Of a DNA stretch of 64,000 nucleotides, positions 49,324 to 61,409 are shown piece by piece. Position 1 is the stretch's first letter. The number at the start of each line of letters is the position of its first letter. The stretch lies in contig CP085832.1 in NCBI GenBank assembly GCA_020809705.1, positions 1,736,001 through 1,800,000 of the forward strand, in the 5' to 3' direction. The DNA is from Calonectria ilicicola (Eukaryota > Ascomycota > Sordariomycetes > Hypocreales > Nectriaceae). The notes under the pieces are model-generated. The model was given only the letters and a program-made list of their open reading frames with translations. It did no database searches and was not told the origin of the DNA. A program made the translations under genes and the position numbers.

Positions 49324-50567
49324 ATGATTATCGCCAAAACCTACTTGGTGAGTGTGATTCTCGATCCAGCGTTGTAGCTACACCTGGCTTCACCTAGATC
49401 CCAGTGTGGACATTAATAGGTGTTTGCTTTTTAATGATTGGTGCTTGACTTGCGATACGCACTTGGAAGCGGATATGGTCATTTTGGCTTTCTGAGGTAT
49501 TTTTGATCCTCGCATTCCTATCCTTTCTTACGCTGATCATTGGGGACACTTTCGCGTTTAAATCAGGCCATGGTAGTTTTGATGTGCAATATACTAAAAA
49601 TTATAATAGGATAGGAAAGTGTTATCCTGTACCACTCAGATCAATGCCTGGCACTTCAGTGGTTATACGGCGCCTATATCGTTTTCGACATTGGGTTTTA
49701 TCTTCCAAGATTTAGTCTTCTTGCATTTTATAATGAGCTATTTCCTATCTCGAAGCAAAATTTACGAAAGCGTTCATATGTCGTGACAATACACATCATG
49801 TACACCTTTTTAGCAGCCGGATTCATGGATGTTTTCTGGTGCGGAGTGGACATATCGCGAAATTGGTATGTTTTGTCACCATGTCTGACAGGTGCGGTCC
49901 ATGAGACTAATATGACTCTGGATTCAATAGAATTAATAACTCAAACTGTAGTGTATTAAAGGTCACTAAGATACTATGGATCAACTGGGTAATCGGAATT
50001 GTTGCCGAGATTCTTGATAAGTTGACCCTTCGCTCTCTTGGCCATCGCTGATACCCATGACTATTGCAATCCGTATTTATGTTGCCGTTTGGGATGCTCG
50101 GGAAATTGGAAATCACACCGAAGAGAGATAAAATTGCTTTAATATCTATATTTGCAATCGGAGCTGCATCAATCATGGCAAGCATCGCCAGATTAATCTT
50201 CACTGTACGCTCTCTCTCATTTTACGCCACCTGTGAAGCATTCAATTTATTTTGTGAGTCATGCCCGCCGAGAGCTGTTTCACATATTCGTTGTTTACTC
50301 ATTCAATATTATCTAGACATTATTGATTCAGCCGAAATTGCGAGCCAAATTATCATCGTATCGCTGCCGGCTTTGCGGCCATTGCTCTCCATTTTTTCTG
50401 GAGGGCGGGCCAAATTTTCCAATTATTGCAGAGTGTTTCTAAATTTTCAAAAGGATAAAAAACAAAAGCTGAATGATTTGCACGATGCGAGAGAGAATAC
50501 GTCAACAGGTGATCAAGCAGTCGGTCCTGACAAGAACGAACCTCCCTTGGACTATCAACCCGAATGA
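49324..50567 (+). pseudogene. decayed rhodopsin/SAT4-domain (PTH11-like) membrane protein gene
   Basis: Pieces of a seven-helix fungal rhodopsin-domain protein appear in order but in shifting frames. They are an ATG-bearing first exon with a GTGAGT donor at 49348; a helix IPVWTLIGVCFLMIGA, then an in-frame TGA at 49436-49438, then LAIRTWKRIWSFWLSEVFLI; a +1 frame change near 49615; LQWLYGAYIVFDIGFYLPRF, then the family motif FMDVFWCGVDISRNW (about 49828-49872); an intron-like GTATGT...AATAG stretch (49867-49930); NCSVLKVTKILWINWVIGIVAEIL; then a damaged donor (ATAAGT instead of GTAAGT) near 50018; MLGKLEITPKRDKIALISIF and ASQIIIVSLPALRPLL. The motif FWCG...NW...CSV...LPSLRPLL is typical of this family. 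The frames cannot be joined cleanly, so I call it a pseudogene. Confidence 0.7.
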
Positions 50568-52211
50568 CCAAGTGCGAATAAGAGCTGGAAGTTTACGAAA
50601 TATAATTGGAATGATGAATCGGATGAAAGCTAAAGCGCGGCTTGGGACATAAGCGAGAGGAAATATCGGGTTGTTTGAATATATGTGTACTCTTGATATC
50701 TCTAATTTGTTAATGTGTTGGTCATGGACTTGAACATATCTCATCGGCCAGCATCTGGACGCAGCCACGGAATAATCCATTCCACCTTGACCAAAACTGA
50801 GGCTGTGTGCATTAGATAAGCCCTGTAATGAGAGGGGTAATTGAATTATGATGTCGGCGTGTTTCCCAACTTTTGTTGAACTGTGCGGGCACACATTGCA
50901 GCCGTTTCCATTTGCCGAGGTATTTTGTTATTCCTATGAATTGATGCTTCTCCTCATAGTTTAGGATGGAACTAACCTATTTTCTTCTGATTGAAGACAG
51001 CTATTTGGTCTTGTCGACATGACCCGTAGTCTTGCAGATCATTTTCGTTATGGAGAAGCAACTGTTACCTTGATCCTGACCCATGCAATGCACGTACACA
51101 CACTAAAAAAGATCGCCAAATTACATACTTTTCACTCCACGTGGTTTCCATATGGTAATCCCTCAACCTCCACTCCTAGTGGTATCCTATTAACCTGGGC
51201 ATTGTGGCCATGAGATCTGTGAATCTGGGGGATCAGCCTGGCGCTGTCTACGTTGACCCGCCATACTCGGTTTGCGACATCTGGTCTTGGTACACATGGA
51301 TCCATTGTGCAAGCCGGCCTTGTAAATGTCTCATGCATTGAAACCTATTCAGAAACCGCGCTAGTGTTGCGAATTTGAATCTTTCAAAGTTCCTGACATC
51401 AATTGATGCTAGTACGCCTCACTCGTCGAATTGCTTTGGACGGCCCACGGTCGAACCACGACAGGAATTGTGTTTGAGCTACGCCTCAAGCTAGGCTTCT
51501 GTATGGCTAGAGAGAGACACTGATTGCCAAAAAGAGACACCTACTAACACGCTCACTAACCTCGGTAGCTCTCCTGTGCCTGGGTGCGGCTAGCCTCCCG
51601 TCGATTGCCTCCGAGATTCACCAGATTCGGCATCTGCTTTTACCAACAATGGAAATCCAGGCGCGGCAAAAAGTCTCTGGCAAGGCAGACCCGTTGGGCT
51701 AGCAAGCTCGCAAGCTTGACCCCCCAAGAAAACTCAGGGTCCTGGGAACCCTGGTGGTGCCCATCGGTGATAATAACGGTTACTTGTTGCGGTTCCGGCG
51801 GCGGTGCTTCAGCGAGACAAGGGCCCCTCACTAGCGCAAAGTCACTCTTTCGGCAAAGATCGCCGCTCGTATAGTGCCCGCTTTTGGCGTCTGCCATCTG
51901 TCGGACGTAGCGCGGATCTACCTTCCGCCCTATCCGGCGCGGGGGCGGGATGGGTTGCTCTCAATTCGGCCGCGATTGATCTCGCAATTCCTCCATCTGA
52001 TGGCAATCACTTGCTTCATTTTTTCCGATCAATTCGTTCTCATTACGATGGTTTATGATTAATTAATTAATTATTCACAATTGACTATTCTCAGCCGCTC
52101 TTCAGATGCAGATAGCACTCCACCCTCGTACAGGGCTAGTATTGGACCAAGCCTGGTCTCCCAAGACCGCCCCATCAGGCCTTCTTGGCTCTCATGCGCC
52201 GCTTCATTATT
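50568..52211. other. gene-free region right of the decayed gene
   Basis: AT-rich to about 51.4 kb, then mixed. Frames near 51584-51874 and 51804-52058 are short and unrecognised. I see no gene. Confidence 0.5.
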
Positions 52212-53903
52212 TTACGCAATTGGGCCGTAAAAGCTGAATTTGCCCTTGGGGTCGTACTTGCTCTTCAAGGAAAGGAGGCGCTGCTGGCGCCATTCGTCGC
52301 TTCCGTACCACTGCTTGGGGTCCTCGTCGCCAAAGGCGTAGTTCAGGTAGACCCGCTTGTACTCGCGCCCCGTAGCCTTGTGGAGAATATCGCGAAGCTG
52401 CACACCCAGGTCAGCGGCCCTCTTATCAAGCGCGGCCCCATCCGAAGCGTAGGTGATGAGCGGGGCGACGAGGAGGTTCTCATCTCGGAAGGCGAAGGCG
52501 CTGGAATCGCTGTCAACAGAACGAAGACCCTGGGTAGAGTAGCCCTCAAACATGAAGAGAGACGTGCTGAAGGGGGAGCTTCCGCTGGTCTCATTGGCGA
52601 AGAGGTTGTAGGTGGCCCGCATGGCGTCGACATCATAAGAGTCGAGGTAGATGGGGAAACGAGGGTTGTTCAGACCGCTCTTCTGGCATGGCACGGCTGC
52701 GAGGTCAATGCCAGTCCACGTGGCCAAGTCACGGTAGTCTCCAGCGACGGGCTCAATGGACAGAGGACCAATGTCGTGGAAGGGCTTCGTGATGGACGAA
52801 TCAACAGTAGTGACGCCCTCTTGGATGAGGTAGAAGAGAATGATGGGCTGGTAACATCGTTAATAGGTTGCTCCAATGACGGGTTGCTTGCTTGCTTAGG
52901 TACTCACCTTTTCCGGGTCAGCGGCCGCGCTATTGACCCAGTATGACCAATTGATGACACCCTCGGGTTGCTTCCTGAGCAGATGGTCGTTGGCAGCCTG
53001 GTACACCTGCTCAACCTGGTCGCCGCTAAAGATGAGCGTCTCAATTGCCCAATCCTTGTGCTCAATGTCAAAAATCTTGGCTGTGACAGAAGTCACAATG
53101 CCGAAGTTGTGACCAGCGCCCTTCATAGCCCAGAAGAGATCAGAGTTTGCATCAACCGTCTTCAGGGTACCATCAGCAAGCACGACGTTGAGCGAGACGA
53201 ATTGATCGGCAATGAGCCCATGGTGTCCCTGAAGCCAGCCGTGGCCACCGCCGAGGGCAGGTCCCATGTAGCTGACACATTCACAGGTTCCGGTCACTAC
53301 CAAGAGCGGTTAGGTATGTTATGTTGTATGTTGTCATCACGTCAGCGACAAACTCACCTGTTTGCTTTCCGGCTGCCCATAGAGTATCAGTGACATTCTT
53401 GGAGTGAGTTCCTCCAGCAATTGTTACTGTCTGGCCATCTTCAGCAATCTTGATGCTGTTAAGCTGGTCGAGGTAAATCTCAATGCCGTGGTCCATCTTG
53501 CCAAGAGTTGTGATGGCTCCATGAGCAGTGTTGTACGCGAGGAAGGGGATATTCTTCTCATTCGCATAGGTCACCTATAATTTAGCCGCGGTTAGTAGGC
53601 TTCTTCATAGTCATGGTTGATCGAGGTCGGCCTTACAGTCTCGGCAACATCCTTCTCCGTGCCGGGGACAACAACAACGTTGACAGTTGGGGCCTTGAGA
53701 ACGGACCAGCGGGTTGACGCCTGCACAAACTCAGTTGAGTCTGAGAAGTAGATCTTCGCAGTTTCCGAAAGTTTCTCGCCCAGAGCGCTCGCATCGACAG
53801 GGCAGTTGCCTCGAAGAGCGAAGCGGGGCATCAAAGCGGCAGCCGAAGCAGTTGAGGCGCAGGCGGCGAGCGCCATGATTGTCTCAAGTTTGAAGGAATA
53901 CAT
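52212..53903 (-). CDS. secreted FAD-linked oxidase (berberine-bridge / PCMH type)
   Basis: Four exons, 53637-53903, 53358-53574, 52908-53296 and 52212-52847, encode 502 aa. Introns are 62, 61 and 60 nt with GTAAGG, GTGAGT and GTGAGT donors. An N-terminal signal peptide (LETIMALAACASTASAAA) is visible. The PCMH FAD-binding domain follows: VVVVPGTEKDVAETV, then FLAYNTAHG with a candidate FAD-linking His, then GPALGGGHGWLQGHHGL, then DLFWAMKGAGHNFGIVTSV. The C-terminal BBE segment is YLNYAFGDEDPKQWYG, then KSKYDPKGKFSFYGPI. Such enzymes oxidise alcohols, sugars or secondary-metabolite intermediates outside the cell; the substrate is unknown. A TTAAATA element lies about 110 bp before the ATG. 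It is divergent from the rhodopsin-domain gene across about 1 kb. Confidence 0.92.
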
Positions 53904-54917
53904 TGAAACTTTAGAAATCAGTGAAACACTGCAGAGGAGGTTTTTGACGTTACCACGGCACCTGACTCGGTCACGCTCACACAACGTTTCTATGGAGGGT
54001 GGGATCGGGTATTTAACCAGAGTCCTGGGCCGCAGAGGCACTTGTCTATTGTTTTGGCATCCCTGCCGGCGCAGCTCAAGCTGCAGGTGCCGTGCTAGGC
54101 TGCATGTGCTATGTTACCATGCGTTGGTTCTATAGTAATTTCGGAGCTCCTTCAGTTGGGTAGCTCCACGCCACGGCGATTCATGCATGGAGGGACGGAC
54201 GACAAATGCCGACTAAATCAAGAATATTCTGCGTCTCCACCAACTGGGGTGTGCAGGCCTTTCGGTTGCGTCCCGGATCGGCCACGGTGTTAGATCTAGA
54301 CTCTCCTGTGCAGATCCAGCCTTTCGATGCAACCTCGCTTCCACACCTTATCCGAGATTAGAAAAGCCATTACGAGCAGATACTACTGTGATCATGGGTT
54401 ATGCGCGGACTTGGTTCTCTTTTCATTCTGCCCTTCCCTTTTCCATCTGCTACCGTTTACCATGCCCGGGCCGTCTCTGTGCCGCAGCCTATCCCTGCAG
54501 AAGGATTAATTAGCGTGTGGCAGATGCATCCGTAGTCCACGATAATGACAAGGTACGGGGACGACAAGGGCACGACATGGGAGTCATGCCATGTGTGGAT
54601 ATAACTCATCGCCCGGTTATGTTATCCATACGTCCTTTGTTAACGGTGACATTTGGGGGTACGCCCTAAAACATGTATGGGCAACTACCCGTCCCACCAT
54701 CATGCCCCCGTGAGGCACGCCTGCGACAAATAGCGCGGGAGGATAGGCTTGAAGCGGCCACGGTATGTGATTGTTTGCTATAGCGTCGGAAAATTAGGAA
54801 AGAAAATGACAATAAGAGGCCTCTTGTTCCCATACTCGGCCGCCCCTCTTTTTCGTTTTGATCGAATTCCGTAATATCCATCTCTTCTCACTTCCATCCG
54901 CGTTTTCTTGGTAAGCC
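53904..54917. other. 1-kb divergent promoter between the FAD oxidase and rhodopsin-domain genes
   Basis: No gene is seen. A TTAAATA element on the minus strand near 54010-54016 is a candidate TATA for the oxidase gene. No clear shared operator can be named by eye. Confidence 0.55.
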
Positions 54918-56408
54918 ATGTCGACCGATGAGGCTGCTGCCAAGGCAGCAGAGGCAGCTCTGCGACAGTTCGAGACTGAGCTGTGGACGCTCTATGCGGT
55001 TGGGCTCTTGACGACACTGCTTAGAACATATGCTCGCATGAAGTCAGCAGGTCTTTCAGGTCTGCGGGCCGAAGATTACCTAGTTTGGCTGGGTGTTGTA
55101 CGTACATACGTGAATCTTGCATATGCCATGCTTATCGCTAATGCATGCACAGTCATTCTACACCATCCAAACTAGTCTTGCTTACAGCGTGGGGCATATT
55201 GCTCAGGGTCTTGCTAACAATGGCATGACGGATGCCCAAAGGTCAGCGCTATCTGTTGATAGCCAGGAATTTCATTTTAGGTAGGCTTCTTCTTCTCAAT
55301 TCAAACCTCTCATGGCTGACGGTTTCTCAGAGTAATAGGATCCAAGATTCAAGTAGCTGGATGGAGTATTTACTCAGCTTTGATCTGGTCATTGAAGCTG
55401 TCCATGTTGTTCTTCTACACTCGACTAACAGTACGTTTCCACGACCGCAAACTTTTATGCCGCGTACATTTACTCACATCCATATCAGGAGGGTCTCGGG
55501 AGAAGATATCGCCTTCAAATTAAAATCGGGTTTGGTTTGGTGCTGGGGACATTCCTTGCAACAATCATCACCATCTTTGCTGCATGTCGACCATTTAATC
55601 ACTACTGGCAGATAAAACCTGACCCAGGCAGTGAGTCTTCCAACTTATCGTCTGTTACGAATACACTAACTGAATTTTCCTAGATGTGTGTCAGCCAGCC
55701 GTGTCGAGGCCGATCGTATGGGTGTCCTTCGCCGCCAACGTCGTGACCGATGTATACCTGATTGCTATCCCTGTTCCAATGCTATGGCAATCAAGCTTGA
55801 AGACCATAAAGAAAATAGCCTCAACAATCGTACTCGGTGCAGGTATATTTGTACTCGTCTGTGCTATTCTCAAGAGTGTTTTTGTCTTGGTGGTAAGCTT
55901 CGCCCTTCATCCTCCGCTCAACTCCATCTCTAATCGCCATTTTTGCACATAGGATCCCGTCAATGGTGCACAACTCGCCGGTTCCTGGGGTGTCCGGGAG
56001 GCCTTTGTTGGCGTTGTAACTACTAACCTTCCCGTCATATTCCCACTTTTTAGGGTATGGCTTACCCCCTTGTTTGGAAGCGTGATGCGATCGTCTCATA
56101 AGGCATCATATCAAACACCCTCCGGCTTCCGAACTATTGGGGGTGGTGGCGATCAGAGTCGCAGCCGTCGTGGGCCACGGACCGCGAACCCCATCACCGC
56201 GAATCTTTCCTTCAATGGCAGTGAAGAGCGTATCGTAGACGGCGTCAAAATGGAGAATTTCAAAGCCTCTACTAAAACAACATCTGGATCTGATTCTGGT
56301 AGCAACTCTCCAAATGGTATTGTCATCTCCAAGGATATTCAAATATCCCATGAAGATAGAAGTAGCCAGAATGGTGAGAGTGCGCAACGAGCCCGTGAGA
56401 TATGGTAA
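54918..56408 (+). CDS. rhodopsin-domain (SAT4/PTH11-type) integral membrane protein
   Basis: Six exons, 54918-55097, 55153-55280, 55331-55430, 55489-55630, 55684-55892 and 55953-56408, encode 404 aa. The five introns (55, 50, 58, 53 and 60 nt) all have GT-AG ends and compatible phases. Hydrophobic segments are spaced as in seven-helix fungal rhodopsin-domain proteins: TELWTLYAVGLLTTLLRTYA; SFYTIQTSLAYSVGHIAQGL; WSIYSALIWSLKLSMLFFYTR; FGLVLGTFLATIITIFAACR followed by FNHYWQIKPD; VWVSFAANVVTDVYLIAIPV; TIVLGAGIFVLVCAILKSVF; REAFVGVVTTNLPVIFPLF. The RPFNHYW...C and NLP...PL motifs are family hallmarks. The C-terminal tail of about 110 residues is Ser/Gly-rich and cytosolic. Family members are receptor-like, but ligands are mostly unknown. 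Confidence 0.9.
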
Positions 56409-57817
56409 AATAAGTTTTATATGATCATGATTTCGTGGATTACATACATTTTATCTATATAGGTTTTATTTAAATTCTCTACCTTTTCCATTTGAGCAAG
56501 CACCATGGAGTCATGGAACACTATGATGCATGCTGCTTGTGTACCAAATTTAATCTACTACACTTGTAAAAAATTTAACAAAAAATGTTCATGTTGGTCA
56601 TGATCTTGCACCATATCAATGGGCATTCATTAGTCTTGAAACTATTGATACTCTCATATATCTAGTTGTCACACTGGGTGCTTGTACTAACCTTGGGTGC
56701 ATTCATCTTACGTAGCAGAAATTGCTTTTCCTGGGGTTGAGACCGGCTGTGTGCTGGTCCGGTTTGAGATTCTGATGTCCCTGATTCATATTGATTGATT
56801 TCGAAAAAATTACAATCATAAAGCTCTTGAGTGGCTCAGAAACAAGCAGACTAAAACGAGGCTGCTTGGCCTATCCCGAAATAAGCGGAATTATGACGAC
56901 ATAATTCAACTTGCTGCAGATCTGACTGCCGAACAAACATCGATCGAAAACGACACATCATGTCATTCCACATCCTGCTTTCTTTTCATAATGCAACCCA
57001 AGTAAGGATATTGGTTCTAATTTTTAATAGGAATAAAACAAAAACAACATGTTTTTAGACATTGATGGGCCATTCATTGTATGGATATACCAAGAAGATC
57101 AAACAAGATTTGAAGAAATTGCGATATGTTGCCCTGAAACATAGGTAGTTCGGTTATGTATCAGCCTTAAAAATTATCATTGCTATTGGCGAAATGTTTC
57201 TTGTTTCAATCGATCAAAGTTTCGCCTCTTTCTCGACGGTTGCAGATCTGACTGATCGATGCCATTTCAGCACGTGGCACATGTCGCCTTGCCTCGATGA
57301 CACCGTCAGACTTGGCAAACTTTCGTCCCGGACAGCAAAATGCCAAGCTTAGGATCCTGAATGATTTCAATACTCGTTTTACTAGTAGAACTATTTATCT
57401 CCAGTGGTCAAAGAGGCTGGACCGCGTATGTGTAGAGGTGGACCGGGCTGTCGACCAAGAAGCGATGCGTTGAATCGTGTTATTTTAGAGATTATTTATA
57501 TGATGGTCATATATATAGCATATTACGATTAACACAACCGAATAGAGATGCCGTCCATCTCCATGTTGGACTTGAATAAATGAGACAAGCATAAGACTCG
57601 TCTCCCAGGCGGACAAGTTAAACTAGCAAACATGTCAAGCTAGCTAGCACACAAAGCAACTTCATCACTTCATCACATTGGTTCAAGGAAAAATTGTATT
57701 CAGGACCCATGAAATGGACTTTTTATTAATTAATGGCTAAGATGCTTTTGCCGCATTACGGTACAAGTACAAGGTCCCTTTGCTCAGGCTGTGGTCTGAA
57801 GCTCAACGAGCCAGCGC
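56409..57817. other. AT-rich convergent 3' region
   Basis: AT-rich spacer between the rhodopsin-domain gene and the chitinase gene. Only short broken frames; no gene is seen. Confidence 0.6.
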
Positions 57818-59455
57818 TTAACGGCGGTTAAGGTGGATGTTGAGGTGAGACTTGAAGCCAAAGAAGCGGGTGGAGACGGTGTTGGCAACGGCCTTGAAGG
57901 CGTTCTGCATGGCCTTGAGGTGGCTCCAGTCGTAGGTGTCCTCAGCAAGGGACCAGGCCATGATACCACCGCAGCCACGGGCGAGAAGGGTGTTGAGCTT
58001 CTGCTCGATGAGCTCGGGGGTGTCCCAGGTCCAGTAGAGGCTGGCCTCGGAGTCCCAGTACCACTGGCCACCAGCAGTCTGGTCAGTAACACCGTTGGTC
58101 ATGGCCTTCTGGAAGGAGGTCTTGGTGTCAACGCTCTCGCATCGACCGTATCCAGTCTGGCAGCCGGTGTCACAGTGAGCAGTGGTGTTGCCGCTATTAA
58201 GGAATTCAGGTTAGCTTCTGATCATTTACTTTGATAGCTTTCAGGGCAGTTTTCTTGTACTTACCACCAGCCGTACTGAGAGCAGCACTGGGATTCACCA
58301 CACTTCAGGTAGGTGCCAAGACCGCAAGAGTTGTCGACAGAGGTGGTCAGGTTGGTGGGGGTGGTCTCGTAGTTGGCCTTCTCGAAGGTGAAAGCACCAG
58401 ACTTGCCAGTATCAGTACCGTCAGCAGCCTCGAGGAGCTCGGTAGGGCAGCCAGTGGGACCAGTGCAGGTGACGCCAGCCTTGGTGGAGAAGAACTTGGC
58501 GTAGAAGGGGATACCGACATTGAGCTTGCCAATGTCGAAACCGCGAGCAACGTAGGTGTCAACAGTCTTGATGGTGGAGGCAAGATCGGCGTGGTGCTTG
58601 GTGTAGTTGTCACGTCGGTTCATGAAGTCGTAGGTCATCAGCTAATTAGATAGGTTAGCTTGTTGCTCTGCTGGAGAAGGTAGATTAGGGAGAGAAGGAG
58701 AACTCACGTTGACAAAGTCGACGTAGGTGTTGATCTTGGGAACCTGCTCAGCGGTGTAGGCAATCATGTCACGCTCAAGACCGGGAACAGCAATGGAGAG
58801 CTCCTTGTCACCAATGGCAGCCTTGATCTCCTTGAGGAGCTTGGGGTAGGACTGGATCTCAGAGGTCTTCTTGCTGTTGGGGATCTGCTTGTAGTCGGCA
58901 CCGTTGCCACCGGGGTACTCCCAGTCGATGTCTTTGTCATGTCAGCGGTGGATTCCTCTCAAGGACATAGGAGCAAGGGGTTTGTTCAACATACCGACAC
59001 AGTCGTAGCCAAGCTTGTCGAGAGTGGTGGCGACGTTCTTGGCCCAGAGCTTGCGAGTCTTGTCGCTGGCAGCACCCTTGCCGAAGCCATCGGTGTCACC
59101 CCAGCCACCAATAGCCATGCAGACCTTGGTGCCCTCAGCGAACATGGCGCGGACCTCGGTCAGAGGCTTGAAGGGGGTGTACTCGCCAACGGGGTCGGTG
59201 GTGAAGAGCGACGAGTTGGCGAAGGCAGTGATGACATAGTTGATGCCCTCGGTCTGGGTCTGGTTGGGCAGGAGAGTGGTGTGGTACCTTGAAAAAGAGC
59301 AGTGTTAGTTGAGGTGATTATGGTGATGGTTGTGGTGTATGCATATGCATATGCGCGGGGTTGACGAACTGGTCAAAGTACAGGACGAATCGGGGGTCGG
59401 CGGCGACGGCACCGGCAGCGAGGGCTGCGGCGCCCAGCATCATGGAGGAACGCAT
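57818..59455 (-). CDS. secreted GH18 chitinase with embedded chitin-binding module
   Basis: Five exons, 59370-59455, 58995-59287, 58708-58931, 58265-58641 and 57818-58193, encode 451 aa. Introns are 82, 63, 66 and 71 nt and phases join. A signal peptide (SSMMLGAAALAAGAVAA) is followed by the GH18 barrel: YVITAFANSS, CMAIGGWG, the catalytic DxxDxDxE as DCVDIDWE (about residues 123-130), YVDFVNLMTYDF, and KLNVGIPFYAKFF. Residues about 307-345 form a cysteine-rich hevein/CBM18-like insert (CGLGTYLKCGESQCCSQYGW, then CGNTTAHCDTGC). It is split by intron 4 and sits before the last barrel segments (WYWDSEASLYWTW, GCGGIMAWSLAEDTYDW). Chitinases of this kind act on fungal, insect or nematode chitin. 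A TATA-like atatat (59571-59576) and a CCAAT box (59579-59583, minus) lie upstream. Confidence 0.94.
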
Positions 59456-61409
59456 AGTGAAAGAGTGACTAGGAGGTATAAGAAACCGTATTAAATGAAT
59501 GACTGAAGAGTTGGAGACGAGCTTGGCAAGAGAAGGGAAACAGTCTCTAGACGCGGGGCCTTGGGCGTTGATATATGGATTGGCGGCGCATTCCAGAATG
59601 TCTTGAAGCGCGGAATGGCCCTGTGCTTGGCGATGCGCACGGAGGGGTCCGCACGTCTAAACTCTAAGCACACGGCTTTGATGAACCATCAGGCAGAATT
59701 CTGTGTTGGAGAGAAGAGAGGCTATCGGCCATGGTTGGACCCCTGCTCCGCCCAGCAGGGAAGCCCAGGTGATTTGCGACGAGAGGTTGTGATCTGGGGA
59801 ATCAATGTGTCACTAAGGGATGTGGGGAGGGACACGCGAGAGGGGAAGGGAGGGAGGACAATGGAATTGTTAATGATGGCATTATTAATTTTGGGTAAAT
59901 TTTGTTCTGGGTGAATGTCTCGTCTCAGCTGTGCTTGAATGCCATTTTCTTTACTGATTATCATTCTCGAGGCTCAAGTTGGCGATGATCTCACTCATTT
60001 TTTTTTTTTTTTTTTTTTAGAACCCTTGTTTTTTACCTTATTTTTTGGCACTGTTACAGCAGCACTGCGGCGCACACACACACTCACTGGCAGCAGCCAG
60101 CCCACTCCACTGGCACTGTCACTGTCGCTAGCACCCCAAGCCAAGCCAACTGCCAGAAACAAGGTTCAGCATGGGCCCTCCTGTGCAATTTCGGACCAGC
60201 CGGTGCTGCAGGATAGAGTTGACACTACCGCGTCGCAATTAACGGCCTGCGCCCGGCCTAACGGTTCAGCATGCTCCTCAGCCCTCCTCGTCAGCAGTAC
60301 CACAGCCTTGGATGCGGCGGCACCATCGGCATTTGTACCAGTGCAAACCGAGATGAAAATCTCCTGATGCCGCCCTGGTTGCAGGCCTTGGTCGATCTCG
60401 GTTCGCCGGGCGTGGGCGTTGGGGGGCCCTTGGAGCCCTGGAAGCCCTTTGGTTTTGGGGGCCAACTCAACTCAACCCCCAACCCATCATCGACGCCCAC
60501 CTACCTGCACGTCATTTGCCTGTTAGTTAGTAACTTGTAAGCGGCTCAATGGGACAACACGAGACCGCTGGCCGCCAACAGATACGCGCATCCTGCGGCC
60601 GCACGCATGGCTGCCCCGGTCAATCTTGCTCACTGAAACAAGTGCTTCTCATTCTCTGGCGCAGGGACTCGTAATGCGCCAGCTTCAAGCCCCTGAGCCA
60701 ACACCTGCCAAGCCCAAGTCTCAGCCCCGGGTGCAATTTCTTCCCGACTCCCGTGGCCAAGCCCAACACGGTTCCCGCGTTTATGTTCTATCAATAGCCC
60801 ACTCGTGGCGCATGGAACAATTCTGGTGCGCTGCCAGACCCTTCTGCCGCATGCACCCAAAAGTCTAGCCCGCCGCTAAGACATCGCTTGAAACGCCCTG
60901 ACGTGAACGACAGATGAATGCAGGCCAAGCATGGCATGTTTTTTCATTAGTGCTTGACGAAGAAAAATTTTGAGGGATGTAGGACGTGGTACCAGCTCCT
61001 CAGCCTCCTCGTACAGAAGCTTTGAAGGTGAGAAAAATCGGTATAATTTAACAGCACCTGGTTAGCGGTAGATCAATGAAGCCCTGGCAAAGGCAAAAGC
61101 TGGAGGCCTAGGGCGTCATTATACTTTGTTCGATCGGGTGCCCCTCGGATCAACTGACATGTGCTTCGACCTCGCTTTGATTTACGCTTCATTGTCAGCA
61201 TTTTATTGAAATTACCAGGATCAACATAAACCTCGGGTGAATTTTTTTCGCTATTGCATGTAGGGTAGTACCTTACAGTTTACTATTATCTGATCAGGCA
61301 ATGCAAAAAAGCAAGTGTTGACTCTGATAACTGACTCCAAACGTAGGCCTGATAATCAATCTTCTCTTCAGGTTGGGACGAAAGTTTCTCCCATCGCCCC
61401 CATATTTAG
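59456..61409. other. chitinase promoter and gene-free region
   Basis: It holds the chitinase promoter elements on the minus strand at 59571-59583. Elsewhere there is a 21-T run at 59998-60018 and mixed sequence. Plus- and minus-strand frames here have no recognisable content. Confidence 0.55.
59998..60018. repeat. poly(T) run of 21
   Basis: Uninterrupted T homopolymer, seen directly; a similar 21-T run lies at 33538-33558. Confidence 0.9.

Noticed and set aside
51440..51500. tRNA-like B-box (GGTTCGACC on the minus strand)
   Set aside because: No acceptor stem, A-box spacing or anticodon loop could be folded by eye.
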